A stretch of 53,942 bases of DNA from Oscillibacter sp. (GTDB taxonomy: Bacteria; Bacillota; Clostridia; Oscillospirales; Oscillospiraceae), in the NCBI GenBank assembly GCA_017482345.1, contig JAFUNB010000032.1, positions 1 to 53,942 of the forward strand, written 5' to 3'. The notes under the pieces are model-generated. The model was not told where the DNA came from, ran no database searches, and saw only the letters and a program-made list of their open reading frames with translations. The first letter of the stretch is position 1, and the number at the start of each line of letters is the position of its first letter. Below, in pieces: positions 34,001 to 40,929 of this stretch. A program made the translations under genes and the position numbers.

Positions 34001-34536
34001 GCGGCCCCGCCCGCTTTGCCGACGGCCAACGGGTAACGCTGTGCGGCGTGGTGACCTCCAGCAAGACCAAGACCACCAAAAACAACACCCTCATGGCCTA
34101 TGTGGTGCTGGAGGACGACACCGCCTCCATGGAGCTTTTGTGCTTCAGCCGGGTGCTGGACACCTGCGGCGCCTATCTGAAGGAGAATCAGGCGGTGGTG
34201 GTGAAGGGCCGGTTGTCCGTCCGGGACGAGAAGGCTCCCCAGCTCATGTGCGACTCCGCCTATCCGCTCTCTCAGGCAGAGAGCGTCGGCGCCGAGGAGC
34301 GCCCGCCGGAGAAGAAGGAGGAAGCAGGGAAGACGCTGTATCTGAAATTCCCCAGCAAGGACCATCCCTCCGTGCGCCATATGCGGCTGGTGTTCAACAT
34401 GTTCCCCGGCACCACCCAGGTGAAGATGGTCATGGCGGACACCCGCAAGGTCTACGGCACCCAGGTGCTGCTCCGTGATGCCCTCATCCAGGAGGCAAAG
34501 GAGACCCTGGGCGAGGAAAACGTTGTGGTGAAATAA
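31051..34536 (+). CDS. dnaE: DNA polymerase III subunit alpha (DnaE)
   Basis: A 1161-residue DnaE-type replicative polymerase. The N-terminal PHP domain starts F-V-H-L-H-V-H-T-E-F-S-L-L-D-G. The palm has V-G-P-G-R-G-S-A-A-G-S near residue 355 and the catalytic P-D-I-D-M-D-F near 396. A helix-hairpin-helix region and an OB domain (V-T-L-C-G-V-V-T, then M-A-Y-V-V-L-E-D-D) follow. In Firmicutes DnaE works with PolC, extending primers. Length is normal for DnaE1. GAGGAAG precedes the ATG. Last gene of the long hprK run, closed by a terminator. Confidence 0.97.
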   Translation: MSFVHLHVHTEFSLLDGACRIRDLPKVVKEMGQTACAITDHGVMYGAIDFYRACKAEGIKPIIGCEVYVSPRGRSRFEKIHEFDAESRHLVLLCENEEGYRNLSYMVSMAWTEGFYIKPRIDLALLREHSGGLIGLSACLAGEIPKLLRNGEYENAKNYALQLQDIFGKDKFYLELQDHGIREQTEVNRGLLRIHQETGIPMVCTNDAHYLRREDAEAHDVLLCIQTGKLLEDENRMRYEPRNFYLRSEEEMQALFGAYEGAVENTQKVADMCNLDFIFGKYHLPEFKLPAGYDSFSYLKKLCDEGYRARYGDDDQYRYQLSYEQDMIEKMGFTDYFLIVSDFVRYAKSVDIPVGPGRGSAAGSMVSYCLGITDIDPMQYSLYFERFLNPERVSMPDIDMDFGDTRRGEVVDYVRRKYGDDHVAQIVTFGTMAARGVIRDVGRVMNIPYAEVDAIAKQIPNTLHITLDDALRLSKPLSELYDNDPQVQKLIDTARMLEGMPRNSSTHAAGVVITKRPVYEYVPLAKNDDTVVCQYVMTTLEELGLLKMDFLGLRNLTVLDDAVKMVQEYQPDFRLEDIPENDPETFEMISRGQTSGVFQMESSGMTGVCVGLKPQNIEDITAIIALYRPGPMDSIPKFIACKQDPRKIRYLHPSLEPILSVTYGCIVYQEQVIQIFQQLGGYSLGQADMVRRAISKKKAAQIQKEKDAFIHGDKERGITGCVANGIPVATAEAIYQDIYDFANYAFNKAHAVSYAVVAYQTAYFKCHYTKEYMAALLTSVLDNSDKVAGYINECKDCGIALLPPDINRSCDSFTVEEGGIRFGLVAIKNIGRGFIQAVMRERENGPFTSLHDFCSRMNGSDMNKRAVENLIRSGAFDSLGARRSQLVHVYESVMDSVAEQQRKNLEGQMDFFSMAAAASGTPASVKEVPLPDILEYSPQELMNMEKETTGLYLSGHPMDHYRQQVKKLNAPTIGSVLEDFSQEGGPARFADGQRVTLCGVVTSSKTKTTKNNTLMAYVVLEDDTASMELLCFSRVLDTCGAYLKENQAVVVKGRLSVRDEKAPQLMCDSAYPLSQAESVGAEERPPEKKEEAGKTLYLKFPSKDHPSVRHMRLVFNMFPGTTQVKMVMADTRKVYGTQVLLRDALIQEAKETLGEENVVVK

Positions 34537-34541
34537 CATGA

Positions 34542-34577
34542 AACGCCCCTGACGACGTTCGTCAGGGGCGTGTTTTC
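34542..34577. terminator. Bidirectional terminator after dnaE
   Basis: A perfect 13-base stem (ACGCCCCTGACGA and its complement) with a 3-base loop. It is followed by GTTTTC on the plus strand and GTTTCATG on the minus strand. Confidence 0.85.
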
Positions 34578-34838
34578 TTATCGCTGGAAGAGGAGGATGC
34601 AGTCAGAAACCTGGGTGCCCAGCAGTAGGCACAGCGCCTGCAGCGCCCGGATGCCCGGGCCTTCACTGCCGGGAATGGGGTTGGTGGAGGCGTAGGCCAC
34701 CAGCGCAGCCGCCAGCAGCAGCGCCGCCGGGGACACCAGCCATGCGTGTTTCCACCGCCCCGCCGTCAGCCGCAGCAGCGCGCCGAACAGCAGGGGAAGT
34801 ACGAAAATATACAGGTAATTCAGCAGGATCTGGACCAT
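34578..34838 (-). CDS. Small membrane protein, 86 residues
   Basis: A hydrophobic protein with three likely membrane segments (about residues 4-22, 32-50 and 66-82). The short loops include L-T-A-G-R-W-K-H-A-W and S-T-N-P-I-P-G-S-E-G-P-G. No family recognised. AAAGGAGG lies six to seven bases before the ATG on the minus strand. It is divergent from nothing and ends at the dnaE terminator; upstream of it lies a pair of TTGTCA direct repeats that may be a regulator site. Confidence 0.75.
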   Translation of the reverse strand: MVQILLNYLYIFVLPLLFGALLRLTAGRWKHAWLVSPAALLLAAALVAYASTNPIPGSEGPGIRALQALCLLLGTQVSDCILLFQR

Positions 34839-34890
34839 GAGACGCCTCCTTTCCTGATGTCAGCATAGCAGAGGAGGCAGGGAGAAGTCG

Positions 34891-34907
34891 TGACAATTCA
34901 GTGACAA
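34891..34907 (-). promoter_or_regulatory. Direct repeat TTGTCA-N5-TTGTCA, possible response-regulator site
   Basis: Two identical hexamers 11 bases apart, the spacing used by OmpR/PhoB-type regulators, lie about 53-69 bases before the small membrane protein gene. The match to any named box is not assured. Confidence 0.35.
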
Positions 34908-34935
34908 AACGGCGAAAAATTGAGGTTTTCCACAA

Positions 34936-34968
34936 ATTAAGGGCGCGGAATGTTCCGCGCCCTTTGTC
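34936..34968 (-). terminator. Terminator of the DUF4364 gene
   Basis: AAGGGCGCGGAA / TTCCGCGCCCTT with a two-base spacer is followed on the minus strand by AATTTG; the T-run is modest. Confidence 0.7.
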
Positions 34969-34971
34969 TGC

Positions 34972-35520
34972 TTATTTCTCGCTCTTGTAGTCCTGTCCGT
35001 CGGACAGCAGAACATTCATGATCTCGCCGTAGATCTTCTCCGGCGTCTTGCGGAACCGGTCCGCCAGCATTTTGGCCATATCCTCCCGGAAGGCCATGAC
35101 CCGCAGGTCCATGATGCTGCCGGTGTCGTCGTCCAGCTGCATGCGGACGGTGTAGCCGCCGCCGCTGCGGGGCTCGTAGGAGGCCCGCACCTGGCTCTTG
35201 CGCCGCAGCTTGCGGTTGCAGACGGCCAGATTCTTGTCACACTGGAGCCGCACGGAGTAGGGGAGACTAGACTCACAGATCTGGCTGTTGCGGATGCCCT
35301 TGTCGGTGATGGCGTACAGGCCCTCCTCCGACAACGTCAGATGCTCCGTCTTCACCAGGTCGGCCAGACACTCCGAAAAGTCAAAATAATCGATGGCGTC
35401 GTCACACATTGTCAGGTCCAGGACCACATCGAAGGGAACCGGTTCGATGACCCGGGCGGCAATGTAGAGGATGAGAAATTTGATCTCCAGCTTATCGTGG
35501 ATAAAGCCGCGTCCCGCCAT
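34972..35520 (-). CDS. DUF4364 family protein, winged-helix type
   Basis: A 182-residue protein of the DUF4364 family found in Clostridia. The N-terminal half (K-L-E-I-K-F-L-I-L-Y, then F-D-V-V-L-D-L-T, then L-T-L-S-E-E-G-L-Y-A-I-T-D-K-G) is like a winged-helix DNA-binding domain with the beta wing at A-I-T-D-K-G, suggesting a transcription regulator. The C-terminal half is mixed alpha/beta and of unknown role. Start: ATG 35520, eight bases after GGAGG; the longer form starts inside that site. It has its own promoter and terminator. Confidence 0.87.
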   Translation of the reverse strand: MAGRGFIHDKLEIKFLILYIAARVIEPVPFDVVLDLTMCDDAIDYFDFSECLADLVKTEHLTLSEEGLYAITDKGIRNSQICESSLPYSVRLQCDKNLAVCNRKLRRKSQVRASYEPRSGGGYTVRMQLDDDTGSIMDLRVMAFREDMAKMLADRFRKTPEKIYGEIMNVLLSDGQDYKSEK

Positions 35521-35551
35521 TGTGTACACCTCCTTGAAAAATTCTCCACAT

Positions 35552-35580
35552 AGTATACACCATTTTTCCGGCGGTGTACA
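35552..35580 (-). promoter_or_regulatory. Sigma-A promoter of the DUF4364 gene
   Basis: On the minus strand TGTACA, a 17-base spacer and TATACT, about 30 bases before the start codon. Confidence 0.65.
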
Positions 35581-35582
35581 GC

Positions 35583-35613
35583 AAAAAATGGCGGACCGCC
35601 CTCCGGCGGCCCG
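35583..35613 (-). terminator. Terminator of the Cys-rich gene
   Basis: GGGCCGCC and GGCGGTCC pair around a short loop and are followed on the minus strand by six T. Confidence 0.82.
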
Positions 35614-35622
35614 TCATTCCTG

Positions 35623-36465
35623 TTAATTGCAGCCGCTGCAGAAATTCCGGGTCTCCTCGTAATTCTCCGGCATGCGGACGGTGTTGGGCGGGAAGAACTC
35701 GCCCACGGGGAAATGGATGTTGCGGAAGACGCTGCAGGGATCCTCGCCGCCGCCGGTGCTGCAGGAGCACTCCTTATCCGGCAGGCAGTAGTCGTACACG
35801 GGAATGAGCAGCTGGGTGTCCCGCTCCAGCCGGACGATGGAGAACTGGCCCAGGGTGACGTAGATGCGGCGGGCGTCGTCGCCGGAGGACAGCTCCCCGT
35901 CGAAGAAGCCGTTGACGAAGGAGGGCACCTCGCACAGGTCGCAGTCGCAGTCCCGCTTGCCGCAGCTCTCCACGATCCGGGCGTCCAGAACGATGGGGTC
36001 CACGGCCTCCACCACGGCGATGGGGCAGTTGCTGCGGCGCATGAGCTGAACGTCCGGCTCGCCGGAGGCGGCCTTGGAGGAGAAGATCTTGGCGTTGCCC
36101 TCGCTGCCGAACAGGATGGCCCGCTTGTCGAACACGCACAGGCCCTCCACCGTGACGGGAGCCGGCGAGGACAGATAGGCCTGCAGCGTCACTTCATAGA
36201 AGAAGCGCATATCCACCGTATAGAAGCCCCGGTTGAAGCTCACCGGCTCCACATCCACGTAGACGTACAGCAGCTTGGCGCTGCCGCCCTTGACGGACAG
36301 GGCGCGGCTGATGACATCTGCGTATTTCATCTTGGGATAGAACCGCAGATCCTCCACGCAGTCCTTATCCCGGCAGGAATCGTAGATCTTTCGGGTATGG
36401 ATGCAGACGGCCTCCCGCACGCTGCCGCCGTCCGAAACGGGACCGGGCATGATTTTATCAGGCAT
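35623..36465 (-). CDS. Cys-rich protein of unknown function, possible sporulation gene
   Basis: A 280-residue protein with about fifteen cysteines and no signal peptide or membrane span. The N-terminal V-C-I-H-T-R-K-I-Y-D-S-C-R-D-K-D-C is followed by D-L-R-F-Y-P. A cysteine cluster (C-G-K-R-D-C-D-C-D-L-C) lies near residue 170, another (Y-C-L-P-D-K-E-C-S-C-S) near 230, and the protein ends F-C-S-G-C-N. I have a general impression that such proteins are conserved in spore-forming Clostridia, but I cannot name a family. GGGAGG lies nine bases before the ATG. A sporulation-type promoter (36518-36544) suggests mother-cell expression; a coat or disulphide-linked structural role is inference. Confidence 0.75.
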   Translation of the reverse strand: MPDKIMPGPVSDGGSVREAVCIHTRKIYDSCRDKDCVEDLRFYPKMKYADVISRALSVKGGSAKLLYVYVDVEPVSFNRGFYTVDMRFFYEVTLQAYLSSPAPVTVEGLCVFDKRAILFGSEGNAKIFSSKAASGEPDVQLMRRSNCPIAVVEAVDPIVLDARIVESCGKRDCDCDLCEVPSFVNGFFDGELSSGDDARRIYVTLGQFSIVRLERDTQLLIPVYDYCLPDKECSCSTGGGEDPCSVFRNIHFPVGEFFPPNTVRMPENYEETRNFCSGCN

Positions 36466-36489
36466 CGTTATATACCTCCCACTAAGTAA

Positions 36490-36519
36490 CTGGAATGAAA
36501 GATGGCTCTTTCAATCCAG
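36490..36519. repeat. 13-base palindrome over the start site of the Cys-rich gene
   Basis: CTGGAATGAAAGA and TCTTTCAATCCAG are complementary at 12 of 13 positions with a TGGC gap. The repeat begins at the edge of the -10 box and covers the expected transcription start, so it may be an operator or a 5' stem. Confidence 0.6.
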
Positions 36520-36544
36520 TGTATGCGGGAGCGGCCTTTGGGTG
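36518..36544 (-). promoter_or_regulatory. Sporulation-type (sigma-K/E-like) promoter of the Cys-rich gene
   Basis: On the minus strand CACC, 15 bases and CATACACT. The -10 fits both the sigma-E form CATACAnT and the sigma-K form CATAnnnT; the CACC at the -35 fits sigma-K better. No sigma-A promoter is seen. Confidence 0.5.
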
Positions 36545-36576
36545 CGGAAAAGGGCGGCGCATACAGCGCCGCCCTT
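36545..36576 (-). terminator. Terminator of the DUF3048 gene
   Basis: An 11-base stem (AAGGGCGGCGC and its complement) with a 5-base loop is followed by TTCC on the minus strand; the T-run is short. Confidence 0.7.
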
Positions 36577-36592
36577 GCATTTGGGTCGATGT

Positions 36593-37705
36593 TTATTCCA
36601 CAGTCAGGGTGCTGCGGCCCGGGTCGATGACGCAGACGTAGCTGGTGCCCTGGCCCAGAGTCAGGGGCGTGCCGTCCGTCAGGGTGTAGACATAGGGGCT
36701 GCTGCGGTCCGCCTTGCTCCACTGGATGTCCACGCTCTTGCCGCCGCAGAAGAACTTGCCGGAGCCGGTGCCGGTCATGCGGGCGCGGCAGCGAAGATAG
36801 CTGTCACCGGGGATCTCGCCGATCTCCGTGTTCAGCACCAGCACGTTTGTGGCGGATACCTGCTCGCCGGTAGCGCCGTCCACATGGTCGCTGCCGTACT
36901 GGGCCGCCTTATACAGGCCGCTCTCGGCGTCATAGGTGAAGGTGCCGGTCTTATATTTGGAGAAACGGAGGGTCAGCTTGTTTGCGTCCGTGCCGCCGGC
37001 AGGTGTGCCGTCCAGCGCGAAGGTCTGGGCGTAGGTATAGCCGTCAGCGTGCTCCAGGGGGAAGTACCCCTTGGCCAGATACTCCTGCACCTTCTCGCCG
37101 GAGGTGACGAGGCTGTGCTCATAGCCCATGGAGGACTTGCGCTGGGAATCCCGCCAGAAGATCCTGGCGTCGGAGCCGCCGTTGACGCCGTCCATGTTGT
37201 CCACGCCCCATGCGGGGATATTCTTGTAGGCCTCGGGGCTGCCGCCGGCGTGGACCAGCATGGCGTCGTGGCCCAGAGCCAGCTCCAGATAGTAGGGCCG
37301 GGTGGAGCGGATGCTGCCCAGGGTGCCGACGCCGTCCAGAGACTGGAACACGCCCACCATGCGGGTGATGCCGCCCTCGGCCTCCATCTCATAGATGATG
37401 TCCGCCTGAGAGATGCCCAGCTGGGGCTGTGCCTGCTTCAGGTTGTTGAACATGACTGCCACGGGGCGGTCGTTGATCTTTTCGGGATCGATCTCCATGC
37501 CGGTGAGGGGATTCATGTGCTCCGGCAGCTGAGGCTCCGGCTCGGGTTCCGGTTCAGGCTCCGGCTCCGGCTGGGGCTCCGGCTCGGGGGTCACATCCTC
37601 CACAGGGGGTTCAACTTCCGGTGCGGGCTCCTCTTTCTTTCCGCAGGCTGCCAGACTCAGCAGCATCGCCGCCAGCAGGAGCATTGCCAAGACCCGTTTT
37701 TTCAT
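36593..37705 (-). CDS. DUF3048 domain lipoprotein (YerB-like)
   Basis: A 370-residue secreted lipoprotein. The signal K-K-R-V-L-A-M-L-L-L-A-A-M-L-L-S-L-A-A-C ends in a lipobox with Cys21. A Pro-Glu repeat linker covers about residues 25-60, and the DUF3048 domain follows (N-P-L-T-G, N-D-R-P-V-A-V-M-F-N-N, A-D-I-I-Y-E-M-x-A-E-G-G-I-T-R, and S-I-R-S-T-R-P-Y-Y). The C-terminal D-I-x-W-S-K segment is also typical. The family's task is unknown; it sits on the outer face of the membrane. Divergent from spoIIIA with its own promoter. Confidence 0.92.
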   Translation of the reverse strand: MKKRVLAMLLLAAMLLSLAACGKKEEPAPEVEPPVEDVTPEPEPQPEPEPEPEPEPEPQLPEHMNPLTGMEIDPEKINDRPVAVMFNNLKQAQPQLGISQADIIYEMEAEGGITRMVGVFQSLDGVGTLGSIRSTRPYYLELALGHDAMLVHAGGSPEAYKNIPAWGVDNMDGVNGGSDARIFWRDSQRKSSMGYEHSLVTSGEKVQEYLAKGYFPLEHADGYTYAQTFALDGTPAGGTDANKLTLRFSKYKTGTFTYDAESGLYKAAQYGSDHVDGATGEQVSATNVLVLNTEIGEIPGDSYLRCRARMTGTGSGKFFCGGKSVDIQWSKADRSSPYVYTLTDGTPLTLGQGTSYVCVIDPGRSTLTVE

Positions 37706-37746
37706 GTGGTCGCCGCCTCTCTTTGGTTTGGATTATGGTTAACCTC

Positions 37747-37775
37747 ATGATACCAGTCACAGATGGGAGCGTCAA
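37747..37775 (-). promoter_or_regulatory. Sigma-A promoter of the DUF3048 gene
   Basis: On the minus strand TTGACG, a 17-base spacer and TATCAT, about 42 bases before the start codon. Confidence 0.85.
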
Positions 37776-37813
37776 GGAAAAATCCGCCAAAATTCGACAG
37801 GGGAAATTTTATG

Positions 37814-37842
37814 GCATAGGGCCGGACGAGCCGTCATACAGT
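37814..37842 (+). promoter_or_regulatory. Sigma-E-type promoter of the spoIIIA operon
   Basis: GCATAGG at the -35, a 14-base spacer and CATACAGT at 37835-37842, a full match to the -10 consensus CATACAnT. The operon is a known sigma-E target in Bacillus. It lies about 30 bases before the spoIIIAA start. Confidence 0.8.
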
Positions 37843-37871
37843 GAAGCATCGAAGGAAAGGGGGCGGACACC

Positions 37872-38771
37872 TTGCGGACAGGCAAACGGGGGTCACGGTA
37901 TGAGGCGGCGGCAGCCATTCTGCCCAGCCGCCTGCGTCAGGCGGCGCTGGAGCTGCCGGCGGAGCTGCAGAAGGCGGCGGAGGAGCTGCGGCTGCGGACC
38001 GGCGGGGAGTTGACGGCGCTGGTGGGGGAGGAGGAATTTCCCCTGTGCGGCGATGTGACGGCGGAGGAGATGGAGACCCTGTGCGACATCGCGGCGGATT
38101 TCTCCCGCTACGCCGCCATGGAGACCCTGCGGGAGGGATATCTTCCCGTGCGGGGCGGGTTCCGGCTGGGCCTGTGCGGCACCGTGGTCATGAAGGTGGG
38201 CGCTGCCTCCAACCTGCGGCACATCACCTCCGCCGCCCTGCGGATCGGGCGGGAGCACCCAGGCGTCGCCGAGCCGCTGCTGCCCCGGCTGACGGAGGGC
38301 CGACGGTTTTCCAACACCCTCATCCTCTCGCCTCCCGGCGGCGGCAAGACCACGCTCCTGCGGGATCTGGTGCGGCTGCTGTCCAATGGCGGCTGGCGGA
38401 TTGCGCTGGTGGACGAGCGGGGAGAGGTGGCCGTGTGCCATCAGGGGATTCCCCAGATGGACGTGGGGCCCCGGACGGACGTGCTGGACGGCTGTCCCAA
38501 GGCTCTCGGCATCCCCATGGTGCTGCGGGCCATGAACCCCCAGGTCATCGCCGTGGATGAAGTCACGGCGCGGGAGGACATCCGCTCCATGACCATGGCG
38601 GCGGGCTGCGGCGTGGGTTTGCTTGCCACCGTCCACGCCGGCAGCGTGGAGGAATTGTGTGAGCGGCCGCTGTACCGGGAGCTGCTGGAGCACCGGGTGT
38701 TCCGCCTGGCCGTCTGCATCCATCGGACGGAGGGACAGCGGCATTACTCGGTGGAGGAGCTGGCGGAATGA
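37872..38771 (+). CDS. spoIIIAA: Stage III sporulation protein AA
   Basis: A 299-residue ATPase of the feeding-tube complex built in the mother-cell membrane around the forespore. The P-loop S-P-P-G-G-G-K-T-T-L-L-R is near residue 155, V-D-E-R-G-E follows, and Walker B is V-I-A-V-D-E-V near 222; the A-T-V-H-A-G segment resembles type II/IV secretion ATPases. Start: TTG at 37872, nine or so bases after AAGGGGG; no ATG is available in the leader in this frame. First gene of a tightly packed eight-gene operon. Confidence 0.95.
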   Translation: MRTGKRGSRYEAAAAILPSRLRQAALELPAELQKAAEELRLRTGGELTALVGEEEFPLCGDVTAEEMETLCDIAADFSRYAAMETLREGYLPVRGGFRLGLCGTVVMKVGAASNLRHITSAALRIGREHPGVAEPLLPRLTEGRRFSNTLILSPPGGGKTTLLRDLVRLLSNGGWRIALVDERGEVAVCHQGIPQMDVGPRTDVLDGCPKALGIPMVLRAMNPQVIAVDEVTAREDIRSMTMAAGCGVGLLATVHAGSVEELCERPLYRELLEHRVFRLAVCIHRTEGQRHYSVEELAE

Positions 38772-39262
38772 AGCTGATGGGCGCACTGTGCATCGCCTGC
38801 GGGGCGGTGTGGGGCCGGTGGCAGCAGCTCTCCGCCCAGCGCCGCCGGCGGGAGACCGTCCGCGGCCTCATTGCCGCCCTGCGGCAGATGGCGGAGGAGA
38901 TCCGCATTGCAAGGACCCCCATGCCCCAGCTGCTCTCCTGCCTCGGCCGCAGCCGGGGCGGGGAGGCAGGGCGGTTTTTCCATGCGGTTGCTGCCGGACT
39001 GGAGAGCGGACACGCCCTGCCGGAAGCGTGGCGGCTGGCGCTGGCAGATCTATCCCTGCCGGACGAGCCGATGACCGTTCTGCGGGAGCTGGCGGCGGGC
39101 CTGTCTGGGGACGAGGAGGCCGTGTACCGGGCCGTCACCCTTGCGGCGGACGCGCTGGAGCGGCAGGCACTGGCATGGGAGCGGCAGCGGCCGGAGGCGG
39201 AGCGGCGGGGAAACGCGCTGTGGTTTTCCGCCTCGGCCCTGCTGGTGATTTTACTGATATGA
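38768..39262 (+). CDS. spoIIIAB: Stage III sporulation protein AB
   Basis: A 164-residue membrane-anchored helical protein resembling type II secretion GspF. A short N-terminal hydrophobic segment (L-M-G-A-L-C-I-A-C-G-A-V-W-G) is followed by helices with L-x-x-L-R-Q-M-A-E-E-I-R and the family's L-P-D-E-P-M-x-V-L-R-E-L-A. A C-terminal membrane segment (A-S-A-L-L-V-I-L-L-I) ends the protein. It overlaps spoIIIAA by four bases (ATGA). Confidence 0.93.
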   Translation: MKLMGALCIACGAVWGRWQQLSAQRRRRETVRGLIAALRQMAEEIRIARTPMPQLLSCLGRSRGGEAGRFFHAVAAGLESGHALPEAWRLALADLSLPDEPMTVLRELAAGLSGDEEAVYRAVTLAADALERQALAWERQRPEAERRGNALWFSASALLVILLI

Positions 39263-39272
39263 GGACTTTGAA

Positions 39273-39467
39273 ATGGATGTGGATTTGATTTTCAAGATCG
39301 CCGCCATCGGCATCTTAGTGGCGGTGCTGAACCAGCTTCTGGTGCGCTCCGGGCGGGAGGAGCAGGCCATGATGACCACGCTGGCGGGCCTTGTGGTGGT
39401 GCTGATGATGATGGTGCGGCAGATCAGCGAGCTGTTTGAGCTGATCCGCACCCTGTTTCACCTGTGA
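39273..39467 (+). CDS. spoIIIAC: Stage III sporulation protein AC
   Basis: A 64-residue protein with two membrane segments (F-K-I-A-A-I-G-I-L-V-A-V-L and A-G-L-V-V-V-L-M-M-M-V), separated by the conserved S-G-R-E-E-Q-A-M-M-T-T. The size and layout are those of SpoIIIAC, a small component of the channel. GAGGAC lies before the ATG, ten bases after the spoIIIAB stop. Confidence 0.95.
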   Translation: MDVDLIFKIAAIGILVAVLNQLLVRSGREEQAMMTTLAGLVVVLMMMVRQISELFELIRTLFHL

Positions 39468-39859
39468 TGGTGGAGCAGGCGGTACAGGCGGCGGCTGTCT
39501 GCGTGACGGCGGCGCTGCTGGCCCTCACCGTGAAGCGGGGCAGCCCGGAGACGGCGCTGCTGCTGGCGCTGGGGGCGGCGGTGGCGGTATTGCTGGCGCT
39601 GGGCGGCACGCTGGGAGACATCGCGGCCTTTTTCCGGCAGGTGGGAGAGAGCAGCCGCCTGCCCCAGAACCTGCTGACGCCCCTCTATAAAACGGTGGCC
39701 ATCGCCGTGGTGGTGAAGATCGGCGGCGGACTGTGCGCCGACGCGGGAGCGCAGGCCCTGGCCGCTGTGCTGGAGACAGCGGGGGCGGTGTGCGCCCTGG
39801 GGGCGGCATTGCCGCTGCTGCAGGCGGTGCTGGAGCTTGTGACGGAGTTGATCGCATGA
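39467..39859 (+). CDS. spoIIIAD: Stage III sporulation protein AD
   Basis: A 130-residue membrane protein with about four hydrophobic segments. The E-T-A-L-L-L-A-L-G segment and L-L-T-P-L-Y-K-T-V-A-I-A-V-V-V-K-I-G-G-x-L-C-A-D-A-G are characteristic. Start: ATG 39467, whose first base is the last base of the spoIIIAC stop (TGATG), so translation is coupled; a GTG three bases earlier is possible but less likely. Confidence 0.94.
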   Translation: MVEQAVQAAAVCVTAALLALTVKRGSPETALLLALGAAVAVLLALGGTLGDIAAFFRQVGESSRLPQNLLTPLYKTVAIAVVVKIGGGLCADAGAQALAAVLETAGAVCALGAALPLLQAVLELVTELIA

Positions 39860-40929
39860 AAAAATGGATGCTGTGTCTTTTTGCCGCGCTGGTGCTGCTG
39901 ACCATCCGCGCCTCCGCCGTGGACCTGCCCCGGGAGGTGGAGCGGGCCATGCCGGCGGAGGGGGAGACGCTTTTGCGGGGACTGGACTTGGAGGACGGCA
40001 ACGCCTTCACGGAGGGCCTCGGCCGCGTGGGGCAGCTGATGGCGAAGGAGGTGCGGGCGGTGCTGGGCCAGCGGTTGGGCGGCGCTGCGGCAGTTTTGCT
40101 GGTGGTGCTGCTGTGCGGCGCGGTGGAGAGCGTATGGCCGGGGGACAAGACCTCGCCGTACATTCCCATGGCCGGCGGGGCAACGGTGACGCTCCTCTCC
40201 GCCGGCAGCATCGGCTCCCTCATCGGCCTCGGGGCGGAGACCATTCGCGTGCTGGGGAAGTTTTCCACAGCGCTGCTGCCCGCTCTGGCGGCTGCCGCGG
40301 CCGCCACCGGCGCGGGGATCACCGCCTCTGCCCAGCGGGTGGGCACCATGGTGCTGGTGGAGGTGCTGATGCGGCTGTGCGGCGGGTTGCTGGTGCCGCT
40401 GGTGTACTGCTACATCGCCCTGCTGACTGCCTCTGCCTGTCTGCCCGGCAGCCGGCTGGCCCCGTTGGCGGAGGCGCTGAAAAAGACGACGGTCTGGCTG
40501 CTGACCACGGCGCTGCTGCTGTTCACCCTGTACCTCTCCACGGTGCGCATCGTCTCCGGCGCGGCGGACGCCGTCGCCGTCCGCGTCGCCAAGGCTGCCA
40601 TCTCCGGCACGCTGCCGGTGGTGGGCGGCATCATCTCCGAGGTGGCGGAGACCGCCCTTGCCGGGGCGGGCATGCTCCGCAGCGCCATGGGCGTGGGAGG
40701 CATGCTGGCCATTCTGGCGGCCTGCGCCTGTCCCTTCGCCCAGCTGGGGGTGCAGTATCTGCTCTATAAGCTGGTGGGCCTCTGTGCCGCCGTGGCCGGC
40801 TCAACCGCGCTGAGCAAGCTGGTGGGCGGACTTGGCGGGGCCTTCGGTCTGGTGCTGGGCATGGCGGGCGCCTGCGCGCTGCTGCTGTTTTTGTCGGTGC
40901 TGTCTTTCGTGGGGGTGGTGCTGCCGTGA
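39856..40929 (+). CDS. spoIIIAE: Stage III sporulation protein AE
   Basis: A 357-residue multi-span membrane protein, the largest subunit of the SpoIIIA channel. A cleavable-type N-terminal signal (K-K-W-M-L-C-L-F-A-A-L-V-L-L) precedes an extracytoplasmic stretch, and about seven to eight hydrophobic segments follow. The conserved V-R-I-V-S-G-A-A-D-A, K-A-A-I-S-G-T-L-P-V-V-G-G-I-I-S-E and A-C-P-F segments identify it. The start overlaps spoIIIAD by four bases (ATGA). Confidence 0.95.
   Translation: MKKWMLCLFAALVLLTIRASAVDLPREVERAMPAEGETLLRGLDLEDGNAFTEGLGRVGQLMAKEVRAVLGQRLGGAAAVLLVVLLCGAVESVWPGDKTSPYIPMAGGATVTLLSAGSIGSLIGLGAETIRVLGKFSTALLPALAAAAAATGAGITASAQRVGTMVLVEVLMRLCGGLLVPLVYCYIALLTASACLPGSRLAPLAEALKKTTVWLLTTALLLFTLYLSTVRIVSGAADAVAVRVAKAAISGTLPVVGGIISEVAETALAGAGMLRSAMGVGGMLAILAACACPFAQLGVQYLLYKLVGLCAAVAGSTALSKLVGGLGGAFGLVLGMAGACALLLFLSVLSFVGVVLP

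Noticed and set aside
37505-37640. Repeated CCGGCTCC-type DNA units
   Set aside because: They encode the Pro-Glu linker of the DUF3048 lipoprotein and need no separate explanation.
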